Source of the DNA: an uncultured Lachnospiraceae bacterium | GTDB lineage: Bacteria; Bacillota; Clostridia; Lachnospirales; Lachnospiraceae | NCBI GenBank assembly: GCA_934364805.1 | Contig: CAKRMH010000008.1 | Span: forward strand, 1-64,000 | Length of the DNA: 64,000 nt | Direction of reading: 5' to 3' | Part shown: piece by piece, positions 34,209 to 42,986 of the stretch | How positions within the stretch are numbered: the stretch's first letter is position 1 | Layout of the letters: every line of letters starts with the position of its first letter | Translations under genes and position numbers: made by a program | Notes under the pieces: model-generated | The model's input: only the letters and a program-made list of their open reading frames with translations | Databases searched by the model: none | Told to the model about the DNA's origin: nothing

Positions 34209-36680
34209 ATGAAATTACCTGAATTAAAGAAAAGATTTCAAAATAAATATGTAGTTCGTATTATTGCCGGCGTTCTTACAATCGCCATGGTCGGAACCGG
34301 ATTCTCCGTATACACCGTTCATGCAGAGAAAGCAGGAACAGAAGCAGCACAGACAACAGACAATACATCTGATTCTGAGGATGAGTTATCTTTAAGCAGT
34401 ATGTTAAAAGAGAATGTGTCTGTATCTGAAAAGGAGATTGATAAGGACGAAACGGTATATCTGATCTCAGATGCCAGTGGTAATGTCAACCAGACAATCG
34501 TATCCGATCATCTGATCAATCGTGACAAATCCGACACTTTAAAAGATAAATCTTCTTTAAAAGATATTGAAAATGTAAAAGGGGATGAGTCATTTTCACA
34601 GAGTGGAGATGATCTGACCTGGCAGGCCGATGGCAACGACATTTACTATCAGGGAACATCAACTGCACAGGCACCTGTTTCACAGAAAGTTACCTACTAT
34701 CTGGATGGAAAAGAGATCTCACCGGAAGACCTCGCAGGAAAATCCGGAAAGGTAACGATCCATTTTGATTATACCAATCATTCTACCTACACGGAGACCG
34801 TAAATGGTGAAGAAGTGACCGTATGTGTTCCATTTGCAGCAATTACCGGTATGGTCCTTGATGACAGTTTCAGCAATGTAGAAGTTACAAACGGTAAGGT
34901 TCAGAATACCGGAAAAGGAAATATCGTAATCGGTTATGCACTTCCGGGCTTAAAAGACAGTCTGGATCTGAATGACGATGATCTGGATGAGGATGTGGAT
35001 ATTCCAGAGTCCTTTGAAGTAACCGCAGATGTTGAGAATTTCTCACTGGAAACAGCTATGACGGTTGTCGCAAATGCAGGAAGCTTCTTATCAACCGATG
35101 GCTCGTCTGATTTATCTTCGGTTGATGATATGATCGATACATTAACCGATGCAAGTGAGCAGCTGCAGGATGGCTCCAAACAGCTTTCCGAAGGACTGGA
35201 TACCTTACAGAGCAGCTTAAAAGAATTCTCAACCGGAATGAATACATTATCCGGCGGAATCAAGAGCTACACCGATGGTGCAAAAACACTTGGTAATGGA
35301 ATTGGCTCCCTGAAAAACGGAATGGATTCTCTTGCAGGAAGCGCACCGGCACTTATTGATGGCGTAAATCAGCTGAAAACCGGTTCTTCACAGGCTGCAA
35401 GCGGAGCGGGTCAGCTCGTTGCCGGATACGAAGGAACCAGCGAACAGGCAGGACTTGTAGACGGAGCGAAACAGCTTGCAGATGGAGCAGCACAGGTTGC
35501 AAGTGGTGTTGCAGCGGTACAGGATGGCGCAAGCAAGCTGAAAACTGGAAGCCAGAGTGCAGTTTCCGGAGCAGGACAGCTTCAGTCAGGGGTTGCAGAA
35601 CTTCAGACTGGAACCGCAGCAGTAAAAGACGGAAGTTCAAAGACTGCAGCCGGAGCAAAAACATTATCAGACTCTTTGCAGGCACAGCTGCCACAGCTGA
35701 AATCAATGATCAATACTACAATCGCATCTCAACTGGATGCCACAACATTGCAGCTTCTTACGGGAACTGGATGCATAACAGATGGAACCAATGCTGTGAC
35801 GGTAGATAATATTGCAACCGTATACGCCAATGTGCAGAGTAACAAAGATACGATTATCGGAGTTATAAAACAGCAAATAATGGCAACAGGACTTGATGAT
35901 GCAACTGCGACTGCAGGGGCAAATCAAAAATATGCAGCATTAGAGGGTGCATTAGGTCAGGCAAAAACATCGGTTGACAATCTGAATGCTATGGTAGATG
36001 GCGCAAAACAGCTGGCAGATGGAACTGCGGCTGTCGATGCAGGAGTCGGCCAGCTGCAGGATGGTGAACAGAAGCTGAAAACAGGTGCAGATGCATTGTT
36101 TACCGGTCTCCAGACCTTAGACGCCGGAATCAATTCTCTCTATGATGGAGCAGTTACCTTAAACGGTGGAGCAGCACAGGTTCGTGAAGGTGCGAAGACC
36201 GTAAGTGATGGTATCAATCAGGAGTATGAAGGAACCAAATCACTGGCAGCCGGAATCGGACAGATCGATGGCGGACTTGGCACAGTAACTGACAAGATGC
36301 CGGATCTTACATCCGGAATCAAACAGCTTCAGGATGGAACCAATCAGCTGGCAGCCGGAGCAAACACTCTGGTATCCAACAATGATACATTGAATTCTGG
36401 AGCAGCCCAGTTGGTAAACGGAACTGGTCAGATCGTTGACGGTGTCAATAAACTGGATACAGGTTCCCACACACTTGCAGATGGAATGGTTGAGTTCAAC
36501 GAGCAGGGAATCAACAAGATCGTGAATGCATACAAAGGTGACTTAAAGCCACTTGCAAACAGACTGCAGGCTATGATCGATGCCGGTGAGGATTATCAGA
36601 GCTACAGCGACATTGCAGATGGAGCAAACGGAAGAGTGAAGTTCATCTATAAACTGGATTCCATCAAGGAAGATAAATAA
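34209..36680 (+). CDS. Secreted heptad-repeat (YhgE/Pip-like) protein, partner of the MMPL exporter
   Basis: An 823-residue protein with an N-terminal membrane anchor or signal (about 17-36), a beta-rich region (130-290) and a long run of imperfect seven-residue repeats of the form xxxLxxG (about 315-780, for example LQDGSKQLSEGLDTLQ). This is the coiled-coil repeat found in YhgE/Pip and type VII-related ESX accessory proteins. Unlike YhgE/Pip it ends without C-terminal membrane helices. A non-repeat insert at about 495-600 interrupts the repeats. It is co-transcribed with the MMPL gene and probably forms an extracellular rod or adaptor for it. Confidence 0.85.
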   Translation: MKLPELKKRFQNKYVVRIIAGVLTIAMVGTGFSVYTVHAEKAGTEAAQTTDNTSDSEDELSLSSMLKENVSVSEKEIDKDETVYLISDASGNVNQTIVSDHLINRDKSDTLKDKSSLKDIENVKGDESFSQSGDDLTWQADGNDIYYQGTSTAQAPVSQKVTYYLDGKEISPEDLAGKSGKVTIHFDYTNHSTYTETVNGEEVTVCVPFAAITGMVLDDSFSNVEVTNGKVQNTGKGNIVIGYALPGLKDSLDLNDDDLDEDVDIPESFEVTADVENFSLETAMTVVANAGSFLSTDGSSDLSSVDDMIDTLTDASEQLQDGSKQLSEGLDTLQSSLKEFSTGMNTLSGGIKSYTDGAKTLGNGIGSLKNGMDSLAGSAPALIDGVNQLKTGSSQAASGAGQLVAGYEGTSEQAGLVDGAKQLADGAAQVASGVAAVQDGASKLKTGSQSAVSGAGQLQSGVAELQTGTAAVKDGSSKTAAGAKTLSDSLQAQLPQLKSMINTTIASQLDATTLQLLTGTGCITDGTNAVTVDNIATVYANVQSNKDTIIGVIKQQIMATGLDDATATAGANQKYAALEGALGQAKTSVDNLNAMVDGAKQLADGTAAVDAGVGQLQDGEQKLKTGADALFTGLQTLDAGINSLYDGAVTLNGGAAQVREGAKTVSDGINQEYEGTKSLAAGIGQIDGGLGTVTDKMPDLTSGIKQLQDGTNQLAAGANTLVSNNDTLNSGAAQLVNGTGQIVDGVNKLDTGSHTLADGMVEFNEQGINKIVNAYKGDLKPLANRLQAMIDAGEDYQSYSDIADGANGRVKFIYKLDSIKEDK

Positions 36681-36712
36681 GGGAAAGACATACGATCATA
36701 TTGAAATGCATG

Positions 36713-36763
36713 GATACGGGCAGCGCGGGTTGAAAATAGCTGCCTGTATCATTTGCATTTTCT
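36713..36763 (+). terminator. Terminator of the MMPL operon
   Basis: GATACGGGCAGC pairs with GCTGCCTGTATC (one G-U pair) around a 14-base loop and is followed by ATTTGCATTTTC. Confidence 0.7.
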
Positions 36764-36771
36764 TGAGTTTT

Positions 36772-37085
36772 ATGATTAGGGTGTCAAAAGGTGGCTTTTA
36801 TTTGTAGAATTAGCAAATTACACAAAGCAGTGCCTGGTATGTTCCATTGTCCGAAAATAAGAAAATCTAAGTTTACCTGATTTGTTTTTTCGGAGTAACG
36901 TGTACGTCTTAAACGCCCCGTCCATGGGACGTTAAGACTTTTGCTGCCGTCCATGGCAGCAAAACACTGGTTACACGCAGGTAAACTAAGATTTTCTAAT
37001 TTTCTCCCAGGTCACAAAAGCAGTCACTGTTTTGTGCAATTTGCCAGCCACTAAGCAAAATGCCACCTTTTGACACCCTAATCAT
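36772..37085. repeat. 314-base imperfect palindrome with perfect 24-base ends (MITE-like)
   Basis: The ends ATGATTAGGGTGTCAAAAGG... (36772-36795) and its exact complement (37062-37085) form a perfect 24-base terminal inverted repeat. Both arms keep pairing inward: AAGAAAATCTAAGTTTACCT on the left matches the complement of AGGTAAACTAAGATTTTCTA on the right. The centre holds two small hairpins, each with GTCCATGG in it. There is no ORF. This fits a non-autonomous mobile element or a large structured RNA. Confidence 0.8.
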
Positions 37086-37220
37086 TTGGAAAATTGCAAT
37101 CGGATGAAAGTTTTTTTTCGAAAACAAAAGACTGGATACACATATTTCACAGATTTTCTGTGGAAAAATAAGAGGGAATGAGTATAATTAAATTAAGTTG
37201 CTCAAGTGAGGAGGATTAAC

Positions 37221-37805
37221 ATGAGCTGGATAGAGAATCTTTTGATCATCGCAGGAATATCCCTGGACATATTTGGAGCAGTAGAATGTCAGGGTTCGCT
37301 GGTCAAAAAAATTAATAAAGTGCATCTTGCAATCATCTGTGGACTGGTGACATTATGGCAGCTGGCAGCGTTATTTGTCGGACATTTTCTGTCGGACTGG
37401 ATCTATATCAGAACATCGGAGCAGAGTGAGATGCTTCTTGGGCATGCGATCGCAATCGTAATCTTCTTTGGACTTGGCATCCGCCTCATGGTAAAAGCCG
37501 TAAAAAATGAACGGATCGAAGAACACTGTGAGACGAATCTTGGATTTAAACGTTTTGTCAGAATGGTAGCAGTGACCAGCCTCTATACACTTTTGACAGG
37601 AGTAGCATTTGGACTCCTGGGGACAAGTTTTCTTGGATTAGTCGCATTTATCATCCTGTTTAGTGTTGTCGTGGTTGTAGCAGGAATGTATACTGGATAT
37701 CATTATGGATTTGAATTTAAAAACAAAGCATATGTGATCGGAGCGGTTCTTCTATGGATCGCCGGAGTCGATGTGATCGTGCGCTGCGTGATGGATATTC
37801 TTTAA
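37221..37805 (+). CDS. MntP-like membrane protein lacking the second-half Asp
   Basis: A 194-residue protein with about six helices in two similar halves, resembling the MntP (DUF204) manganese exporter. The first half has the conserved Asp in GISLDIFGAVECQG. The equivalent place in the second half reads TSLYTLLTGVAFG, where MntP has TSIDALAVG, so one key acidic residue is replaced by Tyr. AGGAGG at 37209-37214 sets the ATG at 37221 rather than the GTG at 37206. It may be a divergent family member with another substrate. Confidence 0.7.
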   Translation: MSWIENLLIIAGISLDIFGAVECQGSLVKKINKVHLAIICGLVTLWQLAALFVGHFLSDWIYIRTSEQSEMLLGHAIAIVIFFGLGIRLMVKAVKNERIEEHCETNLGFKRFVRMVAVTSLYTLLTGVAFGLLGTSFLGLVAFIILFSVVVVVAGMYTGYHYGFEFKNKAYVIGAVLLWIAGVDVIVRCVMDIL

Positions 37806-37889
37806 ATTAAGAAAATCTTTTGCTTTTTTAGAAATCGTTTCGAAATTGCACACATTCTGTACATATTTGTTCGATATAATAAAAGCATG

Positions 37890-38092
37890 AATTGAGGGTG
37901 ATCAATTCAGATGGAAGGAACCGGGGAAGGTTCTTTTACATATCATAGGGACTACGAGGTTTTAACGGTTCGCAAAGGTGAACAGGGGGTTGGGGCTTTA
38001 CTAGTTCCGTCTAAATACAGTTCTGTAGAGCGGAGGAGCCGTATACAGATTCAGATAGAGACCAGCTGGAAGGATACAGCTGGTTTTTTTGC
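37890..38092 (+). promoter_or_regulatory. Unidentified terminator-controlled leader RNA
   Basis: This non-coding stretch upstream of the corrinoid-activator gene has several pairing segments (AACC/GGTT near 37918-37932, GTTC/GAAC near 37968-37985) and ends in a perfect terminator (38061-38090). The layout is that of a riboswitch or other attenuator. None of the conserved cores I know (cobalamin B12 box, SAM, THF, TPP, T-box, glycine) is present. Confidence 0.45.
38061..38090 (+). terminator. Perfect terminator in the leader
   Basis: ACCAGCTG pairs with CAGCTGGT around GAAGGATA and runs into TTTTTTT. It lies only ~28 bases before the start codon of the next gene. Confidence 0.85.
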
Positions 38093-38118
38093 TACAGGCA
38101 GAGTATAATAACAGACAT

Positions 38119-39450
38119 ATGAGGATTATGGTTTTTCCGGGCGAGACAATGCTTGGAGCATTACAGAGAATACAAGTGAATATGGATGCACCATGTGGTG
38201 GGAACGGAACCTGTGGCAGGTGTGAGGTGATGGTTTATGGAATTGGAAAAGTGAAAGCCTGCCAGTTTTGCAAACCAGGAATGTATGAGGTGACGATTCC
38301 GAAACAGACGGAATTTGATGCGGTTACTTCCGCACAGGATCATTCCCAAAAACGTGGGACGGAAGGCTTACGTAACGTGAATGCGGACATACGTGGTGCT
38401 GTTGTGGACATTGGTACAACGACAGTGGCAGTGCGCATTTTTGCAGATGGAGACGTGAAGGAACAGAAGTTTACGAATCCACAACGGAGATATGGTGCTG
38501 ACGTCATGAGCAGGATCCGTGCAGCTGTGGAAGGAAACGGAGAGAAACTGCAAAAGCTGATCGCAGAATCTTTACAGAAGGCGGTTGGCGGCGCATCGCC
38601 AGTTATTATTTCAGCAAATACGACAATGCAGCATCTGCTGGAAGGATTATCCTGTGCGGGACTTGGGGCAGCACCGTTTCAGCCGGTGACGCTGAAACTG
38701 CATGAGCTGGATGGCAGTATGGCACGCATGAAAAAAGGAAGCAGGCTGGTTTTTCTGCCTGGAATTTCAACGTTTGTCGGGGCGGATATCGTGAGTGGGA
38801 TTTATGCGTGTGGGATGACAGAGAGTGAGAAAATCTCACTATTTCTGGATCTTGGAACCAATGGCGAGATGGCAATCGGAAACAGCCGTCATCTTTTTGT
38901 GGCATCGGCGTCTGCTGGACCGGCATTTGAAGGAAGTGAGCTGGCACAGCATATTTATGGCTCTGGAATCATGAAAGCACTGCGCCAGATGCTTACAGAT
39001 GGAGTGATGGATGAGACCGGGCTTCTCGCAGATCCATTTTTTGAAGAAGGTTATCCGGTTGGAAAAGAGAACGCAATACGAATGACACAGGATGACATCC
39101 GCGATATCCAGATGGCAAAAGCAGCAATCCACGCCGGCGTACAGATACTGTTGAAAACCTGCGGCATTCATCCAGTGGATGTAGACAAAGTTTATCTTGC
39201 GGGAGGAATGGGATATTATCTGAATCCGGAAGATGCCATTGCAATCGGACTTCTCCCAAAAGAATTTGAGGGGAAAATCCAGGCGGTTGGAAACAGTTCG
39301 TTAGATGGTGCAGAATGCTATCTGGCGAACCCTAAAGATGCCGGAGTAAAGATGGAGCAGATCGTAGATATGGCAGAAGAAGTTGTACTGGCGGAGCATC
39401 CGCTTTTTCAGACATTCTATATGGATGGGATGAATTTTCCGGCAATATAA
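38119..39450 (+). CDS. RACo-like [2Fe-2S] ASKHA protein (DUF4445), corrinoid activator
   Basis: A 443-residue protein. The N-terminal ferredoxin-like domain has Cys residues in APCGGNGTCGRCEV and ACQFC, the [2Fe-2S] pattern. The rest is an ASKHA ATPase-like domain (VDIGTTTVAVRIF near 93, FLDLGTNGEMAIG near 245, YLAGGMGYYLNP near 365). Such proteins reductively reactivate corrinoid methyltransferase systems using ATP. No strong ribosome binding site is seen; the ATG at 38119 is preferred, 38128 is possible, and a TTG at 38089 lies in the terminator. No corrinoid protein or methyltransferase is in the window. Confidence 0.82.
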   Translation: MRIMVFPGETMLGALQRIQVNMDAPCGGNGTCGRCEVMVYGIGKVKACQFCKPGMYEVTIPKQTEFDAVTSAQDHSQKRGTEGLRNVNADIRGAVVDIGTTTVAVRIFADGDVKEQKFTNPQRRYGADVMSRIRAAVEGNGEKLQKLIAESLQKAVGGASPVIISANTTMQHLLEGLSCAGLGAAPFQPVTLKLHELDGSMARMKKGSRLVFLPGISTFVGADIVSGIYACGMTESEKISLFLDLGTNGEMAIGNSRHLFVASASAGPAFEGSELAQHIYGSGIMKALRQMLTDGVMDETGLLADPFFEEGYPVGKENAIRMTQDDIRDIQMAKAAIHAGVQILLKTCGIHPVDVDKVYLAGGMGYYLNPEDAIAIGLLPKEFEGKIQAVGNSSLDGAECYLANPKDAGVKMEQIVDMAEEVVLAEHPLFQTFYMDGMNFPAI

Positions 39451-39471
39451 AAAGCTCCGGATCACCGGAGC
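39449..39471 (-). terminator. Terminator of the ArsR gene
   Basis: GCTCCGG pairs with CCGGAGC around ATCA. Read on the minus strand it is followed by TTTTTAT, so it terminates the ArsR transcript. Confidence 0.75.
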
Positions 39472-39495
39472 ATGGATACCTGGGACAGGTCAGCA

Positions 39496-39777
39496 CTATT
39501 CACGGACATGGTCAAGACCCTGTTCGATGATCGTCATGACATGGGAATCGAGAAGGGAGTAATAAATCGTCTTTCCTTCGCGGCGATTCTTGATCAGGCG
39601 GTTCTCTTTTAAAATACTGAGCTGGTGTGAGATCGCACTCTGGGACATGCCAAGCTCATCAGCAATGTCATAGACACATTTCTCGCCACCCATCAGACAA
39701 AACAGGATCTGCAGTCTTGTCGGTGTGCCAAATATTTTAAATAATTGTGCAAGAGATTCAAATTCTACTGTTGACAT
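39496..39777 (-). CDS. ArsR/SmtB-family metal-responsive repressor (zinc type)
   Basis: A 93-residue winged-helix repressor. The helix-turn-helix is DIADELGMSQSAISHQLSIL and the wing KNRREGKTIYYSL. The last helix reads DSHVMTIIEQGLDHVRE: Asp-x-His, then His eleven residues on and Glu three further, the alpha5 zinc/cobalt site of CzrA/SmtB. The alpha3N Cys pair of arsenic or cadmium sensors is missing. GGAAGG precedes the start. No cation exporter is adjacent, so its target is either the divergent radical SAM gene or elsewhere. Confidence 0.88.
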   Translation of the reverse strand: MSTVEFESLAQLFKIFGTPTRLQILFCLMGGEKCVYDIADELGMSQSAISHQLSILKENRLIKNRREGKTIYYSLLDSHVMTIIEQGLDHVRE

Positions 39778-39863
39778 TCATTTACCTTCCGTTCATTCTA
39801 ACATCGATCATTCTAGTAATAAAAATACCATAAAAATACATTGAATGCAAACAAGGAGCATAT

Positions 39864-41612
39864 ATGAAATTTTTACTGACGGCAATTAATGCCAAATATA
39901 TTCATTCGAATCTCGCAGTTTATAGTCTGAGAGCCTGTGCAGGACAGGAAAAGGAAAATATTGAGATTGCAGAGTTCACGATCAACAATCAGAAAGACTA
40001 TATTTTAGAGCATGTTTATAAGGCAAAGCCGGATGTGCTTCTTTTTTCCTGCTACATCTGGAACATTGATTATGTACTGGAAATCTCAAAGGAATTCCAT
40101 AAGATCTGCCCGGAGGTGCCAATCTGGGTCGGCGGACCGGAGGTCTCTTACGAAGTGGAAACATTTCTTTTGGAGCACCCATGGATCACCGGCGTTATGA
40201 TTGGTGAGGGCGAAGATACCTTTCGGGAATTGTGTGGATTTTACGACCGGACACAGGGAAGACAGCCTGCAGATGCGGGACTTTCTGAGATCGCAGGTAT
40301 TGCATATCGAGAAACCTTTCCAAGTGACAAAGGGGAAGAAACCGTGCATTTTACAAAGGTGCGTGGAATCACAGATATGAGTAAAATCCCGTTCTGTTAT
40401 GACAGAATGGAGGATTTTTCCAATCGTATCATTTATTATGAGAGCAGCAGAGGCTGTCCGTTTTCCTGCAGTTACTGTCTGTCATCCATTGATAAGAAGC
40501 TCCGTTTCCGCAATCTGGATCTGGTAAAGGAAGAACTGCAGTTTTTTATCGATCAGAAGGTCCCGCAGATCAAATTTGTAGACCGTACATTCAACTGCAA
40601 CCATGAACATGCGATGGAGATCTGGCGTTATGTGAAGGAACATGACAATGGAGTTACGAATTTTCATTTTGAGATATCTGCGGATCTGCTCAATGAAGAA
40701 GAATTGGAACTGATCTCAGATATGAGACCGGGACTGATCCAGCTGGAAGTCGGCGTGCAGTCTACAAATGAGGTTACAATCCACGAAATACACCGGACGA
40801 TGAAACTGGATGTGTTAAAACAGATCGTGCGCAGAATACAAAAGGGTGCGAATATCCATGAACATCTGGATCTGATCGCAGGACTCCCGTATGAGGATTA
40901 TCCGACGTTTCAGAAATCTTTTGATGAGATCTATGCGCTGAAACCAAACCAGCTCCAGCTCGGATTTTTAAAGGTGCTGAAAGGTTCTTATATGTATGAA
41001 CACGCAGAGGAATATGACATCCGTTATCATGACAGGGCGCCATATGAGGTGCTTTCGACCAGATGGCTTCCCTATTCGGATGTACTCCGAATCAAACAGG
41101 TGGAGGAAATGTTAGAGGTATATTACAACAGCGGACAGTTTGAAATCTCGATCAAAGTTATGGAACTTTTCTTTGCAAGTGCATTCGGGATGTTCCAGAA
41201 GCTTGGAGAATTCTACGAGCGTAAGGGTTATTTTGGCATGAACCATTCCAGAAACCGACGTGCGGAGATCCTTCTGGAGTTTTTGCAGGAAGAAGAAAAA
41301 CAAAAAGAGCTGCTTGACATGATGCAGGAGGCATTGACATTTGATCTTTATTACAGGGAGAATTGCAAGAGCCGTCCGGCGTGGGCGCCAGATCCATCGG
41401 AATTTAAGAAGGTTACACATCTTTATTGTAAAAACGGAAAGATCTCGCATGTGGAACCGTTTCATTATGTTTTCCCCCAAAAGGCAGAGCGTACGCTGAC
41501 TGCACTTCCGGAATATCAGAAGGAGCCGGTTTGGGCGCTGTTTCATTATGACCGGAGAGATCCGCTGGATCATCAGGCAGAAGTGGAGTATGTAGATGGA
41601 AATGTGGAATGA
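39864..41612 (+). CDS. B12-binding radical SAM protein (DUF4080)
   Basis: A 582-residue enzyme with an N-terminal cobalamin-binding-like domain (about 1-130, VWVGGPEVSYE) and a radical SAM core whose cluster motif is CPFSCSYC (CxxxCxxC, near 200), then a C-terminal DUF4080 extension. Members are common in Clostridia and probably catalyse methylation or another radical reaction on an unknown substrate. The exonuclease gene starts inside its last codons (17-base overlap). Confidence 0.88.
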   Translation: MKFLLTAINAKYIHSNLAVYSLRACAGQEKENIEIAEFTINNQKDYILEHVYKAKPDVLLFSCYIWNIDYVLEISKEFHKICPEVPIWVGGPEVSYEVETFLLEHPWITGVMIGEGEDTFRELCGFYDRTQGRQPADAGLSEIAGIAYRETFPSDKGEETVHFTKVRGITDMSKIPFCYDRMEDFSNRIIYYESSRGCPFSCSYCLSSIDKKLRFRNLDLVKEELQFFIDQKVPQIKFVDRTFNCNHEHAMEIWRYVKEHDNGVTNFHFEISADLLNEEELELISDMRPGLIQLEVGVQSTNEVTIHEIHRTMKLDVLKQIVRRIQKGANIHEHLDLIAGLPYEDYPTFQKSFDEIYALKPNQLQLGFLKVLKGSYMYEHAEEYDIRYHDRAPYEVLSTRWLPYSDVLRIKQVEEMLEVYYNSGQFEISIKVMELFFASAFGMFQKLGEFYERKGYFGMNHSRNRRAEILLEFLQEEEKQKELLDMMQEALTFDLYYRENCKSRPAWAPDPSEFKKVTHLYCKNGKISHVEPFHYVFPQKAERTLTALPEYQKEPVWALFHYDRRDPLDHQAEVEYVDGNVE

Positions 41613-42342
41613 TTATACGGTGATCGATCTGGAGATGACCGGACTTTCGGTAAAAGAGGATCGGATCACAGAAATTGGTGCTGTCCGTGTCCGCAATGGG
41701 CAGATTGCAGATACGTATGGGATGCTTGTAAACCCGCACCGGCCGATTCCACAAAGGGTTACGGAAATCACCGGAATTACAGATGCCATGGTGGAAGATG
41801 CCATGGAACCTGATGAAGCGATCGGTGGACTTATTGATTTTATCGGAGAAGATGTGATCGTGGGACAAAACGTGATCTTTGATTATAGTTTCCTCAAACA
41901 ATGGGCGGTAAACCGGAAAAGACCGCTCGAACTGAAAGCACTGGATACGCTGAATCTTGCGAGAAAACTACTTCCGCAGGAACAACCCAAAAATCTCGAG
42001 GCTTTGTGCAGTTATTATCAGATCAGGCGGGAACATGGACATCGTGCGCTGGATGATGCAATCCAGACGCAGCGGCTGTTTGAAATTCTTATGAATGAGA
42101 TCGCAAAACGCCCGGAACTGAAGGAACGGGATAAAGAGGCATATCTGAAACCAGCCGTTTTACAGTGCAAAGTCAAAAAACAGACGCCTGCCACCAGCCA
42201 TCAGGTGGAGCGTCTGCGGGAGCTGATTGATTACTATCAGATAGAAGATGAGATTATCTGGGATACGCTGACAAGAAGCCAGGCATCCAGACTGATCGAC
42301 CAGTATTATGCAGCTTATGGAAGACCACAGAAAATCAGGTAA
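41596..42342 (+). CDS. DEDDh 3'-5' exonuclease (DNA polymerase III epsilon-like)
   Basis: A 248-residue exonuclease: Exo I VIDLEMTGL (Asp, Glu), Exo II NVIFDYSFLKQ, and Exo III HRALDDAIQTQ (His and Asp) are all present, so it should be active. The last ~70 residues form a short C-terminal extension (ATSHQVERLRELIDYYQ). It may trim or proofread DNA or process RNA. It is coupled to the radical SAM gene by overlap and overlaps the convergent TPR gene by eight bases. Confidence 0.9.
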   Translation: MEMWNDYTVIDLEMTGLSVKEDRITEIGAVRVRNGQIADTYGMLVNPHRPIPQRVTEITGITDAMVEDAMEPDEAIGGLIDFIGEDVIVGQNVIFDYSFLKQWAVNRKRPLELKALDTLNLARKLLPQEQPKNLEALCSYYQIRREHGHRALDDAIQTQRLFEILMNEIAKRPELKERDKEAYLKPAVLQCKVKKQTPATSHQVERLRELIDYYQIEDEIIWDTLTRSQASRLIDQYYAAYGRPQKIR

Positions 42343-42922
42343 GATAATCCTGCATTTTGTCAAGAAATGGCTGCCGGTTTAACGAAGCATGTTCTCGGGC
42401 ATGCGTGATCAGTTCCAGGGTTTTTGCGTTTTCGCCGGTATCATGATAAAGACCGGCGAGCGTCAGATAGGTGTGTCCGACGTCGCTTCCGATCGCAACA
42501 GCGTATTCGAGTATGGTGATCGCATCCTGTGCACGGTCATGATCCAGAAGTTCGGAAGCATAGCTGTCGAGCGCTTTTTCGAGGTCTACGTAATTGCATT
42601 CGTATTTGGAAAGCGTCTCAAGGTTGGCAGCACCGTATTTTAATTTCAGATCGGTGTTGGTATAAGAACTCAGATCGATCATTTTTTCACTGGCAAGTGA
42701 CTGGATCCTGCGGGAAGAATCGGTGTCCAGATCCAGTGGCAATTTTTCCAGAGGTATGGTAATATAATCTAATTCGCTGATATCCTGACGTCTTGTTGCG
42801 TTAGATTCATATTCGCGGCTCCAGAAGTCTTCTTCGGCTTTGGACTGGGCGGCATCGTTTTTCCGGCGGAAATGAGCAAGGACCAGAACAAAAAGGATAC
42901 AAAGTGTTAAAAATGGAAGCAT
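42335..42922 (-). CDS. Membrane-anchored TPR-like protein
   Basis: A 195-residue protein with one N-terminal membrane helix (about 2-17), a charged linker and a helical C-terminal half (about 100-190) containing TPR-like helices (AQDAITILEYAVAIGSDVGH, TYLTLAGLYHDTGENAKTLE). It is probably a cytoplasm-facing scaffold. No partner is evident. Confidence 0.7.
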   Translation of the reverse strand: MLPFLTLCILFVLVLAHFRRKNDAAQSKAEEDFWSREYESNATRRQDISELDYITIPLEKLPLDLDTDSSRRIQSLASEKMIDLSSYTNTDLKLKYGAANLETLSKYECNYVDLEKALDSYASELLDHDRAQDAITILEYAVAIGSDVGHTYLTLAGLYHDTGENAKTLELITHAREHASLNRQPFLDKMQDYLT

Positions 42923-42986
42923 AAAGAAAAGCTCCTTTCAATATAATAATTACAGTATAACCGATTTTTAGGACGAGGTGAACAAA

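Noticed and set aside
37911..38108. A 65-codon frame in the leader before the RACo-like gene
   Set aside because: It reads through the perfect terminator hairpin, has no ribosome binding site and ends just before the gene; a structured leader explains the region better.
37890..38118. Cobalamin riboswitch upstream of the corrinoid activator
   Set aside because: The expected conserved B12-box and core sequences are not present. The leader is left unassigned.
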